Positions 1 to 9,141 of a DNA stretch of 31,594 nt are shown one piece after another; positions within the stretch are counted from its first letter, which is position 1; each line of letters begins with the position of its first letter. The DNA comes from JBEAOO01 sp041164825. Its GTDB lineage: Bacteria > Pseudomonadota > Gammaproteobacteria > Burkholderiales > Burkholderiaceae_C. The stretch lies in NCBI GenBank assembly GCA_041164825.1, contig JBEAOO010000326.1, positions 1 to 31,594 of the forward strand, in the 5' to 3' direction. Under the pieces are notes generated by a model, which was not told where the DNA came from, ran no database searches, and saw only the letters and a program-made list of their open reading frames with translations. The translations under genes and the position numbers were made by a program.

Positions 1-2280
1 ACCCTCACCGATGCCGATGGCAAGACCGACACCGCGACCATCACCGTGACGGTCACCGGTGCCAACGACGCGCCGATCAAGGTGGGCTCGGTGGCCACCC
101 AGACGAGCGATGACTCGGGCGTGGTCACCTCGCTCGACGTCAGCAGCAACTTCACCGACCCGGACAAGTCCGATGTGCTGACCTACTCGGCCGACAACCT
201 GCCCTCGGGCCTGGTCATCGACCCCGATACCGGCGTCATCAGCGGCACCATCGATTCCTCCGCCAGCGCGGGTGGCGACGATCCCGTGGCCGCCCCGGGC
301 GTTTACTCCGTCACCATCACGGCTGACGATGGCCACGGTGGCACGGTCGATCAGGTCTTCACTTGGACTGTGGGCAATCCCGCCCCGATTGCTGTGGACG
401 ATGCGTTCACGGCGGGTGAGGATGATGCTTCTGCCGTGATCGGCAATGCACTCACCGCCATCTCCGCCACCACATCCACCGCCGACTCCGATCCGGATGG
501 CGATGCGTTGACGGCTGTGGTTCAAACCAACGTCACTGGCTCCAACGGCGGCACCTTCTCGGTCGCGGCCAATGGCGATGTCACCTTCAACCCCGGTGCG
601 GCCTTCCAAGACCTCGCCGTGGGTGAGACGCGTGACACGACCCTGACGTACACGTTGCAAGATGCTGACGGCAAGACCGACACCGCGACCATCACCGTGA
701 CGGTCACCGGCGCCAACGACGCCCCAGTGGACGGCGACGAAACCAACGCGGTCACCGAGGACACGCCACTGACGGTCGACGCAGGCGCGCCGGGCAACTT
801 GCTGCGCAACACCAGCGATGTGGACGGCACGGCAGGGACGATCGTGGGCTACAGCATCGCGGGGATCTCGGGTGTGCAGCCGATAGGGGTTCCGGTCAGC
901 ATCCCGAAGGTGGGAGAGATCACGCTGAACGCCAATGGCAGCTACGGTTTTGTGCCGGTGGCCGACTTTGCCGGCGACGTGCCGCTGATCACCTACACCG
1001 TCTCCGACGCTCAAGGTGGCACCGACACCTCGACGCTCACGCTCAGCATGGTTCCGGTCAACGACACCCCGGTGGCCACGCCGGCGCTGGCCCCCATGAA
1101 CACGGCGGACCCCCTGGACACCCGCACGGCCGTCGCCCTGGGCGGCGTCGACGTGGACGGGCAAGTGGTTTCCGTACAGGTGATGGCGCTGCCGCCCGCA
1201 GCGGCCGGCATGCTGACGCTGGCCGATGGCGTGACGCCCGTCACCGTGGGCATGACCTTGACGGCGGCGCAAGCAGCCACGCTGGTGTTTGCGCCCAGCC
1301 TGGGCTTTGACGGGCAGGCCACGATCACCTTCACGGTCACCGACGACCAAGGAAGCGTCTCCCCGGCCGCCACGCTGGCGCTGGACATCCACTCGGCCGT
1401 GCCAACAGCAACAGACCCGGTGCGACAGCCCCTGTGGCACGAGGCGCCAGCGCTGGCGTTCGAGCACAGCGTGAGCGCGCCACGCATCCGGGTCGAGGGT
1501 GCGGTGCAGGCGGCGGCAAACCGGTCGCAGCCACTCAACGGGGTGCGCGACCTGTCGGCCTCCGGGGTGGTGGTGCAGGCCGTCAACGACGCCCAGACCC
1601 TGAACGGCAGCGACCTGGACGATGGCACGCCGAGCCTGGACGGCCAACCCACCTCAATGCCCATTGGCGTGGCCAGCCGCGGCGCAGACCTGGAGCGCCT
1701 GGTGGGCAGGCTGAGCCTGAACGACAACCCCTTGGCGCCGCCGTCCGACCTGGAGCGCCGTGATCAGGCCTCGGTGCGCCTGCCGACCGTGATTGGTCTG
1801 GACAACGACCTGCATGTGCAAGCGACAGACGCCCCACACAAGCCCAACCACAATGTGCCAGAGCACACGGCCCAACTGCGGGGGCTGGGACGCGACCTGG
1901 AAGTGGAGGTGTACCGACGTGGTCAGCAGGACCTGATCATGCTGAGCGACGCGTCGCCCATCGGCACGGGCCGCATCACGCGCATGACCGTCACGCTCGC
2001 CAACGGCGACACCCTGCCGCCGTGGATGAAGTTGACAGCCGACGGCATGCTGACCTTGGACCGCCCGGTGGGCGCCGACCACATCGAACTGCGCGTCACG
2101 GTGGAACGCGAGAACAGCTATATCCGGTCCCACATCATTCGCATCGAACCCAACGCCGTGAGTGTGGTGGACCCGGACAGCCGCATCATCGTGGGGGGCG
2201 CATCCACCTTCGGCGAACAGCTGCACGCCGCAGCACAAGCGGTGGACAGCCACCAGCAGCTGATGGATGCGCTGGGCTGA
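1..2280 (+). CDS. C-terminal part of a giant cadherin/VCBS-type repeat surface protein
   Basis: The reading frame is open from the first base and stops at 2278-2280, so this is the last ~759 residues of a longer protein whose start lies outside the window. It contains repeated Ig-like/cadherin-like modules. Strand-end signatures such as TITVTVTGANDAP appear twice about 220 residues apart, and an NLPSGLVIDPDTGVISGTI stretch is typical of putative-Ig (He_PIG) domains. Another Ig-like stretch lies near the C-terminus (NGDTLPPWMKLTADG). The composition is rich in Asp, Thr, Ala and Val and nearly free of Cys, as in exported adhesins that bind calcium. Family knowledge suggests a type I-secreted biofilm or adhesion protein. 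No GGxGxD RTX nonapeptides are visible before the end, so the secretion route is uncertain. The last ~300 residues are not obviously repetitive. The next gene is convergent, and no transporter genes lie within the window. Confidence 0.8.
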   Translation, partial: TLTDADGKTDTATITVTVTGANDAPIKVGSVATQTSDDSGVVTSLDVSSNFTDPDKSDVLTYSADNLPSGLVIDPDTGVISGTIDSSASAGGDDPVAAPGVYSVTITADDGHGGTVDQVFTWTVGNPAPIAVDDAFTAGEDDASAVIGNALTAISATTSTADSDPDGDALTAVVQTNVTGSNGGTFSVAANGDVTFNPGAAFQDLAVGETRDTTLTYTLQDADGKTDTATITVTVTGANDAPVDGDETNAVTEDTPLTVDAGAPGNLLRNTSDVDGTAGTIVGYSIAGISGVQPIGVPVSIPKVGEITLNANGSYGFVPVADFAGDVPLITYTVSDAQGGTDTSTLTLSMVPVNDTPVATPALAPMNTADPLDTRTAVALGGVDVDGQVVSVQVMALPPAAAGMLTLADGVTPVTVGMTLTAAQAATLVFAPSLGFDGQATITFTVTDDQGSVSPAATLALDIHSAVPTATDPVRQPLWHEAPALAFEHSVSAPRIRVEGAVQAAANRSQPLNGVRDLSASGVVVQAVNDAQTLNGSDLDDGTPSLDGQPTSMPIGVASRGADLERLVGRLSLNDNPLAPPSDLERRDQASVRLPTVIGLDNDLHVQATDAPHKPNHNVPEHTAQLRGLGRDLEVEVYRRGQQDLIMLSDASPIGTGRITRMTVTLANGDTLPPWMKLTADGMLTLDRPVGADHIELRVTVERENSYIRSHIIRIEPNAVSVVDPDSRIIVGGASTFGEQLHAAAQAVDSHQQLMDALG

Positions 2281-2420
2281 ACACAGGCACAGGGCGGGGG
2301 GGAGCGGCGGCGATCTGCCCTCCCAACCCCCGCGGCCCTTCAATCAACCCCGCCATCGGCCGCGCGTTCAAGCGCCCATTCACGCGCGCATTCAACGGCT
2401 CAAACCGATCAGCCCACCGC

Positions 2421-3383
2421 TCAGCCCGCCGCAGCCAACCCCGCTTCGGCCGCAGCGGCGACCAACTGCGCGCTGATCTGCGCCGGTTGGGTCAGCCGCT
2501 TCACGGTGTCGTACAGCCCCTGCGCCTCGGGGTAACGCACACGCAGGTAGTTGAGCCACTGTTTGACGCGGCCGGCCTGGTCTTTGGCGCCCACATGGCC
2601 CTGCACCAAAGGCCAGAAGTGTGCCATCAGCACCATCACCTCGGCCCAGCTGGCGCCGCCCTCGCGCTGGCTGACGATGGCCATCGCGAGGCCCGGGTCG
2701 CGCACCATGCCGCGGCCAATCATCAGGGCATCGCAGCCCGATTCGGCGCGGCAGCGGTTGGCATCGGCCACGCTCCAGATTTCGCCATTGGCCACCACCG
2801 GAATCTTCAGCACCGCGCGCACATCGGCCACGCGGTGCCAGTAGGCCGGCGGGCGGTAGCCGTCAGCCCGGGTGCGTGCGTGCACCACCAGTTCATCGGC
2901 CCCGCCTTCGGCAATCGCCAGCGCGCACTCTTCGGCCCGCGTGTGGTCGTTGAAGCCCAGGCGCATCTTGGCCGACACCGGCATCTCCGGTGGCACCGCG
3001 CGACGCACGGCGCTGACGATGCGGGTCAGCAGTTCGGGGTCTTCGAGCAAGGCCGCGCCGCCACCGTGGCGGTTGACCACCTTGGCGGGGCAACCAAAAT
3101 TGAGGTCGATGCCGGCGGGGCCCAGGCTGGCCAAACGCGCGGCGTTTTCGGCCAAGCACGACACGTCTGAGCCCATCAGCTGCGCGCGCACCGGCACGCC
3201 GGCCGGCGTGCGCCCGCCGTTGAGCAGCTCGGGCACGATGCGGTAGAACACGCGATCAGGCAGCAGCGTGCCGGTGACGCGGATGAACTCCGACACACAG
3301 CGGTCGATGCCCCCGGCCCGGGTGAGCACATCACGCAGCGTGAAGTCGAGCAGGCCCTCCATGGGCGCGAGCAGCAAGGTCAT
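2421..3383 (-). CDS. dusC: tRNA-dihydrouridine(16) synthase DusC
   Basis: This flavoenzyme reduces uridine in the tRNA D-loop to dihydrouridine with NADPH; DusC enzymes act on U16. The N-terminus LLAPMEGLLDFTLRDVL matches the FMN-binding start of the Dus TIM barrel. The catalytic Cys is in NFGCPAKVVNRHGGGA, followed by the VSAKMRLG, ELVVHARTR, PVVANGEIW and DALMIGRG motifs. The DusC-type LLAPMEG start and the C-terminal helical region (VKQWLNYLR) favour DusC over DusA or DusB. The frame could extend to a TTG at 3413, but the ATG at 3383 places the start where other DusC proteins begin, giving 320 residues. No good ribosome binding site is visible. It is convergent with the adhesin gene across a 140-bp gap. 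Confidence 0.92.
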   Translation of the reverse strand: MTLLLAPMEGLLDFTLRDVLTRAGGIDRCVSEFIRVTGTLLPDRVFYRIVPELLNGGRTPAGVPVRAQLMGSDVSCLAENAARLASLGPAGIDLNFGCPAKVVNRHGGGAALLEDPELLTRIVSAVRRAVPPEMPVSAKMRLGFNDHTRAEECALAIAEGGADELVVHARTRADGYRPPAYWHRVADVRAVLKIPVVANGEIWSVADANRCRAESGCDALMIGRGMVRDPGLAMAIVSQREGGASWAEVMVLMAHFWPLVQGHVGAKDQAGRVKQWLNYLRVRYPEAQGLYDTVKRLTQPAQISAQLVAAAAEAGLAAAG

Positions 3384-3502
3384 CGGGGGGGCACACGACA
3401 GGGCGGTTGGCAAGCCGCGCAGTGTACGCAGGCCGGTGCTGCGCGGTCGCGGCGCCGTGCCTGCCGCCGTGGTGCGCGCTTCAATGCGCCGTCAGTGAGC
3501 GG

Positions 3503-5071
3503 TCAGTAAGCGGTCAAGGCCAGCGGCGTCACATCCGTCGGCAATCGGAAGGTGCGCACCACACCGGCCAGGCTGCTGGCATCGCTCTCCAGAGCCACCG
3601 CCAGGCCCGAGGTTTGCGCCACCAGTGCCACGTTCGATTGCGCTGAAGCCGTCAGCTCGTCCACCGCCTGATCGAGCGAGCCGATGCTCTGGCTTTGTTC
3701 GGCCGAGGTGCCACGAATGCCCTCCATCAGCGCCTGTGTGCGGTGCACCTGCGCCACCATCTGTGCAATGGCAGCACGCGCGCCCTCGGTCAGGCGGTTG
3801 CCGTCTTCCACCTGGCCGCGGCTGGCTTCCACCAGCAGTTTGATTTCATCGGCCGCGCGCGACGAGCGCACCGCCAGTTGCCGCACCTCGGCCGCCACCA
3901 CCGCAAAGCCCTTGCCTTGCTCGCCCGCACGCGCGGCCTCCACCGCCGCGTTGAGTGCGAGCAAATTGGTCTGAAACGCAATCTGCTGCACCAAGCCCAC
4001 GAAGTCGCCCACCTTGTTGGACGAGGCCGTGATGGCCAGCATGGTGTCGCCCACACGGCCCACCGCCGACACGCCTTGCGTGGCCGCCTCCAGCGAGTGC
4101 TGCACCAGCGCCTTCACGTCGTCGGCCGCGCGGGCGTTTTGTTGGGCCAACTCGGTCACGTTGCGCAAGGTGTCATGGGTGGCACTCAGCGCGTGCTGAT
4201 GGGTTTGTGTGCGGGCTTGCATGTCGGCATTGCCCGCGGCGATTTGGCTGCTGGCTGAGGCCACATGCAGGCTGCTGCTGCGCACGTCGTGGACGATGCC
4301 GGCCAAGCTGGCGCACATGCGGTTGAGCGCAGCCAACAACAAGGCAGGCTCATCGCAACCCTCCACGCGAGAGACGCGGGTCAAGTCGCCCCCGGCCACC
4401 GCTTCGGCCACCTTCACCGCGTGCTTCAAGGGCCGCACGATGGAGCGCGAGATCACCCAGGCCAAACCTCCCACGCCGAGCAAACCCAGCAGCAAGATGC
4501 CGCCCAGGCGCAGATCGGCCGCGCGCACCGTGGCGCTGAAATCGGTCATGGCGGCGGCCGCCAGTTCGGTGCCGGCGCGCACCGTCACGTCCACACCCGC
4601 GCGGTGCGCCAGGTAGCGTTGATGCGCGTCGGCCAGGGCCGATCGGGCGCCATCGGGGTCGGCGGCTGCCACCTTGGCAATCACCTGGTCGGCCGCCTTG
4701 ATGAAGGCCTGCGCCTCGGCGTGCTGCGCGCCCATCAACGCGCGCTCCAGGCCAAACGGCGGGTTGGCCGTCCAGTAGTCCACGCGGGCTTGGTATTCGC
4801 CTTTCAGGCGCACCACTTCCTTCTTGGCCTCGGCCAAATCCAGCGAGCCCTCGGTGGCTTGCGACAACACCAGCCGCAGCTCAATCAAATACATGGGCGG
4901 CGGCAAGATGTCGGCCACCACGTCCTTGGAGACAAACGCCGTTTCGCTGTTGCGGGTGAGTTTGTGTGCGGTGCTCAGCCCGACCGCCACACACGCCACC
5001 ACAGCCAGCGCACTGAGTGCGGCGAGCCAGCCATGTCGGGCACCCACCGAGAGTTGATTCAGGTGTTTCAT
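3503..5071 (-). CDS. Methyl-accepting chemotaxis protein
   Basis: A 522-residue transmembrane chemoreceptor. Membrane segment 1 is at about residues 15-34, a mainly helical periplasmic region of ~150 residues follows, membrane segment 2 is at about 189-208 and a HAMP domain starts near 208 (RSIVRPLKHAVKVAEAVAGG). The rest is the coiled-coil signalling domain. Its highly conserved hairpin tip is clear: FQTNLLALNAAVEAARAGEQ followed by GKGFAVVAAEVRQLA, which contacts CheA and CheW. The periplasmic start includes DILPPPMYLIE, a motif I associate with small helical-bundle sensor modules, but no ligand can be assigned. The C-terminus (PLALTAY) has no CheR/CheB-binding pentapeptide, so adaptation would need help from other receptors. 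The ATG at 5071 gives a normal N-terminus. It lies 164 bp downstream of the MocR gene on the same strand and no che genes are nearby. No sigma-28-like promoter was evident. Confidence 0.93.
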   Translation of the reverse strand: MKHLNQLSVGARHGWLAALSALAVVACVAVGLSTAHKLTRNSETAFVSKDVVADILPPPMYLIELRLVLSQATEGSLDLAEAKKEVVRLKGEYQARVDYWTANPPFGLERALMGAQHAEAQAFIKAADQVIAKVAAADPDGARSALADAHQRYLAHRAGVDVTVRAGTELAAAAMTDFSATVRAADLRLGGILLLGLLGVGGLAWVISRSIVRPLKHAVKVAEAVAGGDLTRVSRVEGCDEPALLLAALNRMCASLAGIVHDVRSSSLHVASASSQIAAGNADMQARTQTHQHALSATHDTLRNVTELAQQNARAADDVKALVQHSLEAATQGVSAVGRVGDTMLAITASSNKVGDFVGLVQQIAFQTNLLALNAAVEAARAGEQGKGFAVVAAEVRQLAVRSSRAADEIKLLVEASRGQVEDGNRLTEGARAAIAQMVAQVHRTQALMEGIRGTSAEQSQSIGSLDQAVDELTASAQSNVALVAQTSGLAVALESDASSLAGVVRTFRLPTDVTPLALTAY

Positions 5072-5235
5072 CGGGGCGGTGCACGTGCGGCATCCAAGGG
5101 TTCCAATGCGCCGAAGTCTCAGCCCAAGTGCACCCGCGCAAAGCCCGGAATAGAAGGGTTAAATCCCGAATTCGCCGCAACAAACCCTGTCAGGCTGTGC
5201 CACCAGACTGGTTCACCGCAGGCGATTGAGCGACC

Positions 5236-6723
5236 TCACCCGCAAGCCAAAAGCCCAGCCGCAGTTGGCTCAACCCGTGGCGGCGCGGCTTGCGCCAGCA
5301 TGCCGCAGGCCAAGACGCCCACACGACGCAAGCCTTGGCGTTGCGCATCGTCCCAGCGCCCGCCCACGCCCAGGCGAATGCAGTGGCGGTAGCGGTCGGT
5401 GGCGCTGAACATGGTGCCCGGTGCGATGCAGATTTTCTCAGCCAAGCAGGCATGGAACAGCGCCACCGAGTCGATGGCCGTGGGCAGCTCCACCCACAAG
5501 ATGTAGCCGCCCGCCGGGTCGGTCACGCGCGTGCCGCGCGGAAAACTCTCGGCAATCAAGCCACGCGCCTCGTCCACCCGCGCGGCAATGGTGCTGCGCA
5601 ACTGGCGGTAGCCGCTCTCGTTGCCGGGCTGGGTCAGCAGGTCGGCCATGGCCAGCTCCAGCAGCTCGGTGTGGCCGCCGGAGTGCACGGCCTTCAAGCG
5701 CCGCACTTGCGCACCCCAGCGGCCAGCATCGAGCCAACCCAGGCGGATGCCCGGTGCCACGGTTTTGGAGAACGAGCCGCAAATCATCACGTGGCCAGTG
5801 GTGTCAAAGGCCTTCACCGCGCGGCGCTTGTCGTCTTGCTCGGCGAGGTCGTTGTAGAGCACGTCTTCGATCAACGGAATGCCCTGGGCCGCCACCATCG
5901 CCGCCAAGCGTTTGCGCTCGGCCAACGGCAAGCTCGCGCCCACCGGGTTCGACAAGGTGGGCACGGCCAGCACGGCCTTCACCGGCTGGGTGTCAAAAGC
6001 CAGCTGCAGCGCATCCAGCGAAATGCCGTGGCGCGGGTGCGTGGGGATCTCCAGCGCGCGCAGGTTCAGGCTCTCCAGAATCTCCAGAAAGCCGTAGTAG
6101 CTGGGCGATTCGAGCGCCACCACATCGCCCGGCTGCGTCACCGCCCGCAAGCACAGGCTGATCGATTCGAGGCAGCTGTTGGTCACCAGCAGCTCGCGCG
6201 GGTCGAGCTGGCAACCCATGCCCAGCGCGTGGCGGGCAATGGCGCGGCGCAGCGTTTCGTTGCCCGCGCCAATGGGGTAGCGGCACAGCGATTGGCGATA
6301 GCGCTGCGAAGCCCGCACCACCGCGCGGCGCACGCGCTCTTGCGCAAACAACTCGCCACTCGGGCAGGCCGCACCAAAGCTGATGTAGCTCGGGTCCATG
6401 GCCAGCGCCATCACCTGCGCACCGAGTGAGCTCACATCCACCGGCTGCGACACGGCCGGCGGCAGCGAGGTGTCCGGCTCGGGCGGGCGCGGCGTGCGCA
6501 CCGCGCTCACAAAGTAGCCCGAGCGCGGGCGGGCCTCCACCAGCCGCTGGTCTTCCAACAAGCGGTAGGCCTGCAACACGGTCGACATCGACACACCCTG
6601 CTGCCGCGCCAGGTCGCGCACCGAGGGAATGCGCTCGCCGCGCGCCAGTGTGCCGGCGCGGATGGAGCGCGCAATGTGGTCGGCAATTTGCAGGTAGAGG
6701 GCGTCGTCGGGGGCGGTGCTCAT
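5236..6723 (-). CDS. MocR-type transcriptional regulator (GntR winged helix fused to a PLP aminotransferase-like domain)
   Basis: The 495-residue protein begins with a GntR winged helix (about residues 7-72: ALYLQIADHIARSIRAGTLA, then GERIPSVRDLARQQGVSMS and GYFVS). It continues with a fold-type I aminotransferase domain that includes ESPSYYG, LSNPVGASLP, EDVLYNDL and the PLP-lysine region GSFSKTVAPGIRLGW. MocR proteins use bound pyridoxal phosphate or an amino-acid adduct as effector and often regulate the divergent neighbour and themselves. The frame extends to 6921, but the ATG at 6723 sits right before the winged helix. A perfect inverted repeat directly abuts that ATG, which fits autoregulation. 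The divergent gene encodes a DUF2917 protein, an arrangement I recall from other Burkholderiales. The PLP lysine is present, so effector binding is likely; catalytic transamination is not implied. Confidence 0.9.
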   Translation of the reverse strand: MSTAPDDALYLQIADHIARSIRAGTLARGERIPSVRDLARQQGVSMSTVLQAYRLLEDQRLVEARPRSGYFVSAVRTPRPPEPDTSLPPAVSQPVDVSSLGAQVMALAMDPSYISFGAACPSGELFAQERVRRAVVRASQRYRQSLCRYPIGAGNETLRRAIARHALGMGCQLDPRELLVTNSCLESISLCLRAVTQPGDVVALESPSYYGFLEILESLNLRALEIPTHPRHGISLDALQLAFDTQPVKAVLAVPTLSNPVGASLPLAERKRLAAMVAAQGIPLIEDVLYNDLAEQDDKRRAVKAFDTTGHVMICGSFSKTVAPGIRLGWLDAGRWGAQVRRLKAVHSGGHTELLELAMADLLTQPGNESGYRQLRSTIAARVDEARGLIAESFPRGTRVTDPAGGYILWVELPTAIDSVALFHACLAEKICIAPGTMFSATDRYRHCIRLGVGGRWDDAQRQGLRRVGVLACGMLAQAAPPRVEPTAAGLLACG

Positions 6724-6742
6724 GCAGCACATTCTGTGCTGC
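6724..6742. promoter_or_regulatory. Candidate MocR operator: perfect inverted repeat at the start codon
   Basis: GCAGCACA (6724-6731) and TGTGCTGC (6735-6742) are exact reverse complements separated by three bases, directly upstream of the regulator's ATG on the minus strand. The minus-strand reading across the dyad contains CAGAAT, which could serve as a -10 element seven bases before the ATG. That would give a leaderless or near-leaderless transcript. A regulator bound here would block polymerase and initiation together. The dyad is seen directly; its binding partner is inferred from position. Confidence 0.5.
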
Positions 6743-6875
6743 AAAGCGCGTGGGCAAGCAGTACAGATGGCCGCCAATGCGACCCGCACAGTGGCGCCCG
6801 CCGTGCCGGTTGTGCCGCCAAAATGAGCTGTCTGTGTGGCTGTTGCGGCGCGGCGCGGGCGCCCACCATGCAGCC

Positions 6876-7229
6876 ATGACCACCGCACTCCACCCCTCGC
6901 CCTCCTCCGGCCAGCTGGCACCTGGCGCCTTGCTCAACCTGCGCGTCGCCCGCAGCGGTTTGCAACTCAGCGTGAGCAGCGGCCGCCTGTGGGTGACGCT
7001 GCAAGGCGCGCCAGACGACCACTTCATCACCGCGGGCCAAACGCTGACGCTGCCGCGCGGCGCGCAGCTGCTGATGGAGTGCGACAGCGCTGTGCCTGCC
7101 GCCTGGGTGCTGGCTGTGCCCAGCCTGCCCGCACCGGCCGCACCGCGGGTGCCCGACAATCGCGGCCATGAGCACGCCCGCATCGCCCCCCCACAACCCC
7201 TCTTCCCTCACCGCCCCCAACTCCGCTGA
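6876..7229 (+). CDS. DUF2917 domain-containing protein
   Basis: A 117-residue protein starting MTTALHPSPSS. The core (VARSGLQLSVSSGRLWVTLQ, then DDHFITAGQTLTLPRGAQLL) has the short beta-strand pattern of DUF2917, a cupin-like family common in Burkholderiales with no established function that I know of. There is no signal peptide or membrane segment. It is divergent from the MocR gene (152 bp between start codons) and may be its regulatory target. The last ~20 codons overlap the next gene out of frame by 62 bases and encode a Pro/His/Arg-rich tail that looks unconserved. The true functional end may therefore be before the tail, or the downstream start may be later than assigned. Confidence 0.7.
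   Translation: MTTALHPSPSSGQLAPGALLNLRVARSGLQLSVSSGRLWVTLQGAPDDHFITAGQTLTLPRGAQLLMECDSAVPAAWVLAVPSLPAPAAPRVPDNRGHEHARIAPPQPLFPHRPQLR
7155..7160 (+). promoter_or_regulatory. Candidate -10 element (GACAAT) for the DUF1415 gene
   Basis: GACAAT lies seven bases before the ATG at 7168. The same hexamer followed by C precedes genes at 10857, 15749 and 30490. With this spacing transcription would begin at or beside the ATG. No clear -35 hexamer accompanies it, so this rests on recurrence only. Confidence 0.3.
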
Positions 7230-7785
7230 GCCCGGTGAGTTGCAAGCCACCCGCGCCTGGGTCGACCGCGCGGTGATTGGCCTCAACCTCTGCCCCTTTG
7301 CCAAAGCGGTGCAGGTCAAGGGCCAAGTGCGTTATGTGCTGAGCGAGGCGCAAGACGACGAAGCGCTGCTGCAAACGCTGGTGGCCGAGTTGGAACACCT
7401 GGCCGAGGTCGACCCCGCAGTCACCGACACCACGCTGATCGTGCACCCACAGGCGATGCAAGACTTTCTGGACTTCAACGACTTTCTGGAAGTGGCCGAC
7501 GCCGCGCTGGAACACATGGGCCTGGAAGGCGTGCTGCAAATCGCCAGCTTCCACCCGCAGTTTCAGTTCGATGGCACCGACATCAACGACGTGAGCAACG
7601 CCACCAACCGCTCGCCCTACCCCACGCTGCACCTCATTCGCGAGGACAGCATCGAGCGCGCCGTGGCCGCCTTCCCCGAACCCGAAGCGATCTTCGAGGC
7701 CAACATCGAGACACTGGAAAAGCTCGGCATCGACGGCTGGACCGCGCTGATGGCGCAATGCCAGGCGGATGTGAAGCGGCACTGA
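7168..7785 (+). CDS. DUF1415 domain-containing protein
   Basis: A 205-residue soluble protein. Conserved family stretches are visible: TRAWVDRAVIGLNLCPFAKA near the N-terminus, LIVHPQAMQDFLDFNDFL in the middle, then LEGVLQIASFHPQFQFDGT and NATNRSPYPTLHLIRE. These match DUF1415, found in many proteobacteria. The invariant-looking Cys in NLCPF and the His/Asp residues in the second half suggest an enzyme or metal-binding protein, but I know of no established activity. The ATG at 7168 overlaps the DUF2917 frame by 62 bases. The family core begins at about residue 27, so a start inside the overlap cannot be excluded. The gene ends 15 bp before a copy of the double-hairpin element. Confidence 0.85.
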   Translation: MSTPASPPHNPSSLTAPNSAEPGELQATRAWVDRAVIGLNLCPFAKAVQVKGQVRYVLSEAQDDEALLQTLVAELEHLAEVDPAVTDTTLIVHPQAMQDFLDFNDFLEVADAALEHMGLEGVLQIASFHPQFQFDGTDINDVSNATNRSPYPTLHLIREDSIERAVAAFPEPEAIFEANIETLEKLGIDGWTALMAQCQADVKRH

Positions 7786-7799
7786 CCGGCGGAGATGGG

Positions 7800-8080
7800 C
7801 CGGATCTGGCGCAGGGAGCGCCGTGCCGCATTCGCTTTGCTCCGTGTCCTCCGCCGGCCTTCGGCCGGCTCCCCCTTGACCTGCGCAAAGCGAATGCGGC
7901 ACAGCGCTCCCTGAACCATCGGTGGCGTGCCACGACGACGCATGCCACGGTGATGGTGGGGCGGTGATGGGCCGGGGCGATGGGCGGAGGTAAAGGGGGA
8001 ATGGCCCGACCGAAGGGAGGGCCAGGAGGACACGGAGCACATCGCCCCGGCCCGTCGCCGCCCTCGCGCCGATCTCCGAC
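7800..8080 (+). repeat. Double-hairpin intergenic element, copy 1 (full, plus orientation)
   Basis: This fills the gap between the convergent DUF1415 and DUF808 genes. Hairpin A has arms 7813-7839 and 7886-7912, 26 of 27 positions complementary. Its 46-base core holds a small perfect hairpin (7853-7859 with 7863-7869). Hairpin B has arms 7959-7982 and 8040-8063, with two T-G pairs and otherwise complementary. The core of B, read on the minus strand, resembles the core of A: both begin CTCCGTGTCCTCC and end with a CCCCCTTxACCT-like segment. A spacer of about 46 bp separates A and B. The rest of the 374-bp gap (8081-8159) shows no gene. Confidence 0.85.
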
Positions 8081-8159
8081 CGAGCAGCCTCAGAATGGCA
8101 AGCGGCCTCAGGCCAAGGCCGGCAATGCGCCGGGAACGGGCTGTTGCCGCCTGCCGAGT

Positions 8160-9083
<924 letters not shown>

Positions 9084-9141
9084 GGGGCGGAATCCGAATC
9101 GAGGTTGAACCGATCCGCATTCTGCCGGGCCGGCGCGCCCT

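Noticed and set aside
2292..2333. G-rich/C-rich imperfect hairpin after the adhesin gene as a terminator
   Set aside because: The stem is interrupted and no T-run follows; it could be a chance product of homopolymer-like G and C runs.
7617..8042. Open frames within the double-hairpin elements, e.g. proteins with RRTRSKANAA or ECGTAL segments, also at 14171-14690, 16967-17266 and 22656-23133
   Set aside because: The same translated fragments appear at every element copy and in both directions, because the hairpin arms are inverted repeats. They have no ribosome binding sites and their frames differ between copies.
7800..8080. Double-hairpin elements as a phase-variable invertible switch
   Set aside because: Core orientation first looked reversed in copy 3, but the whole copy lies on the minus strand. 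Relative to the element, core orientation is the same in all copies.
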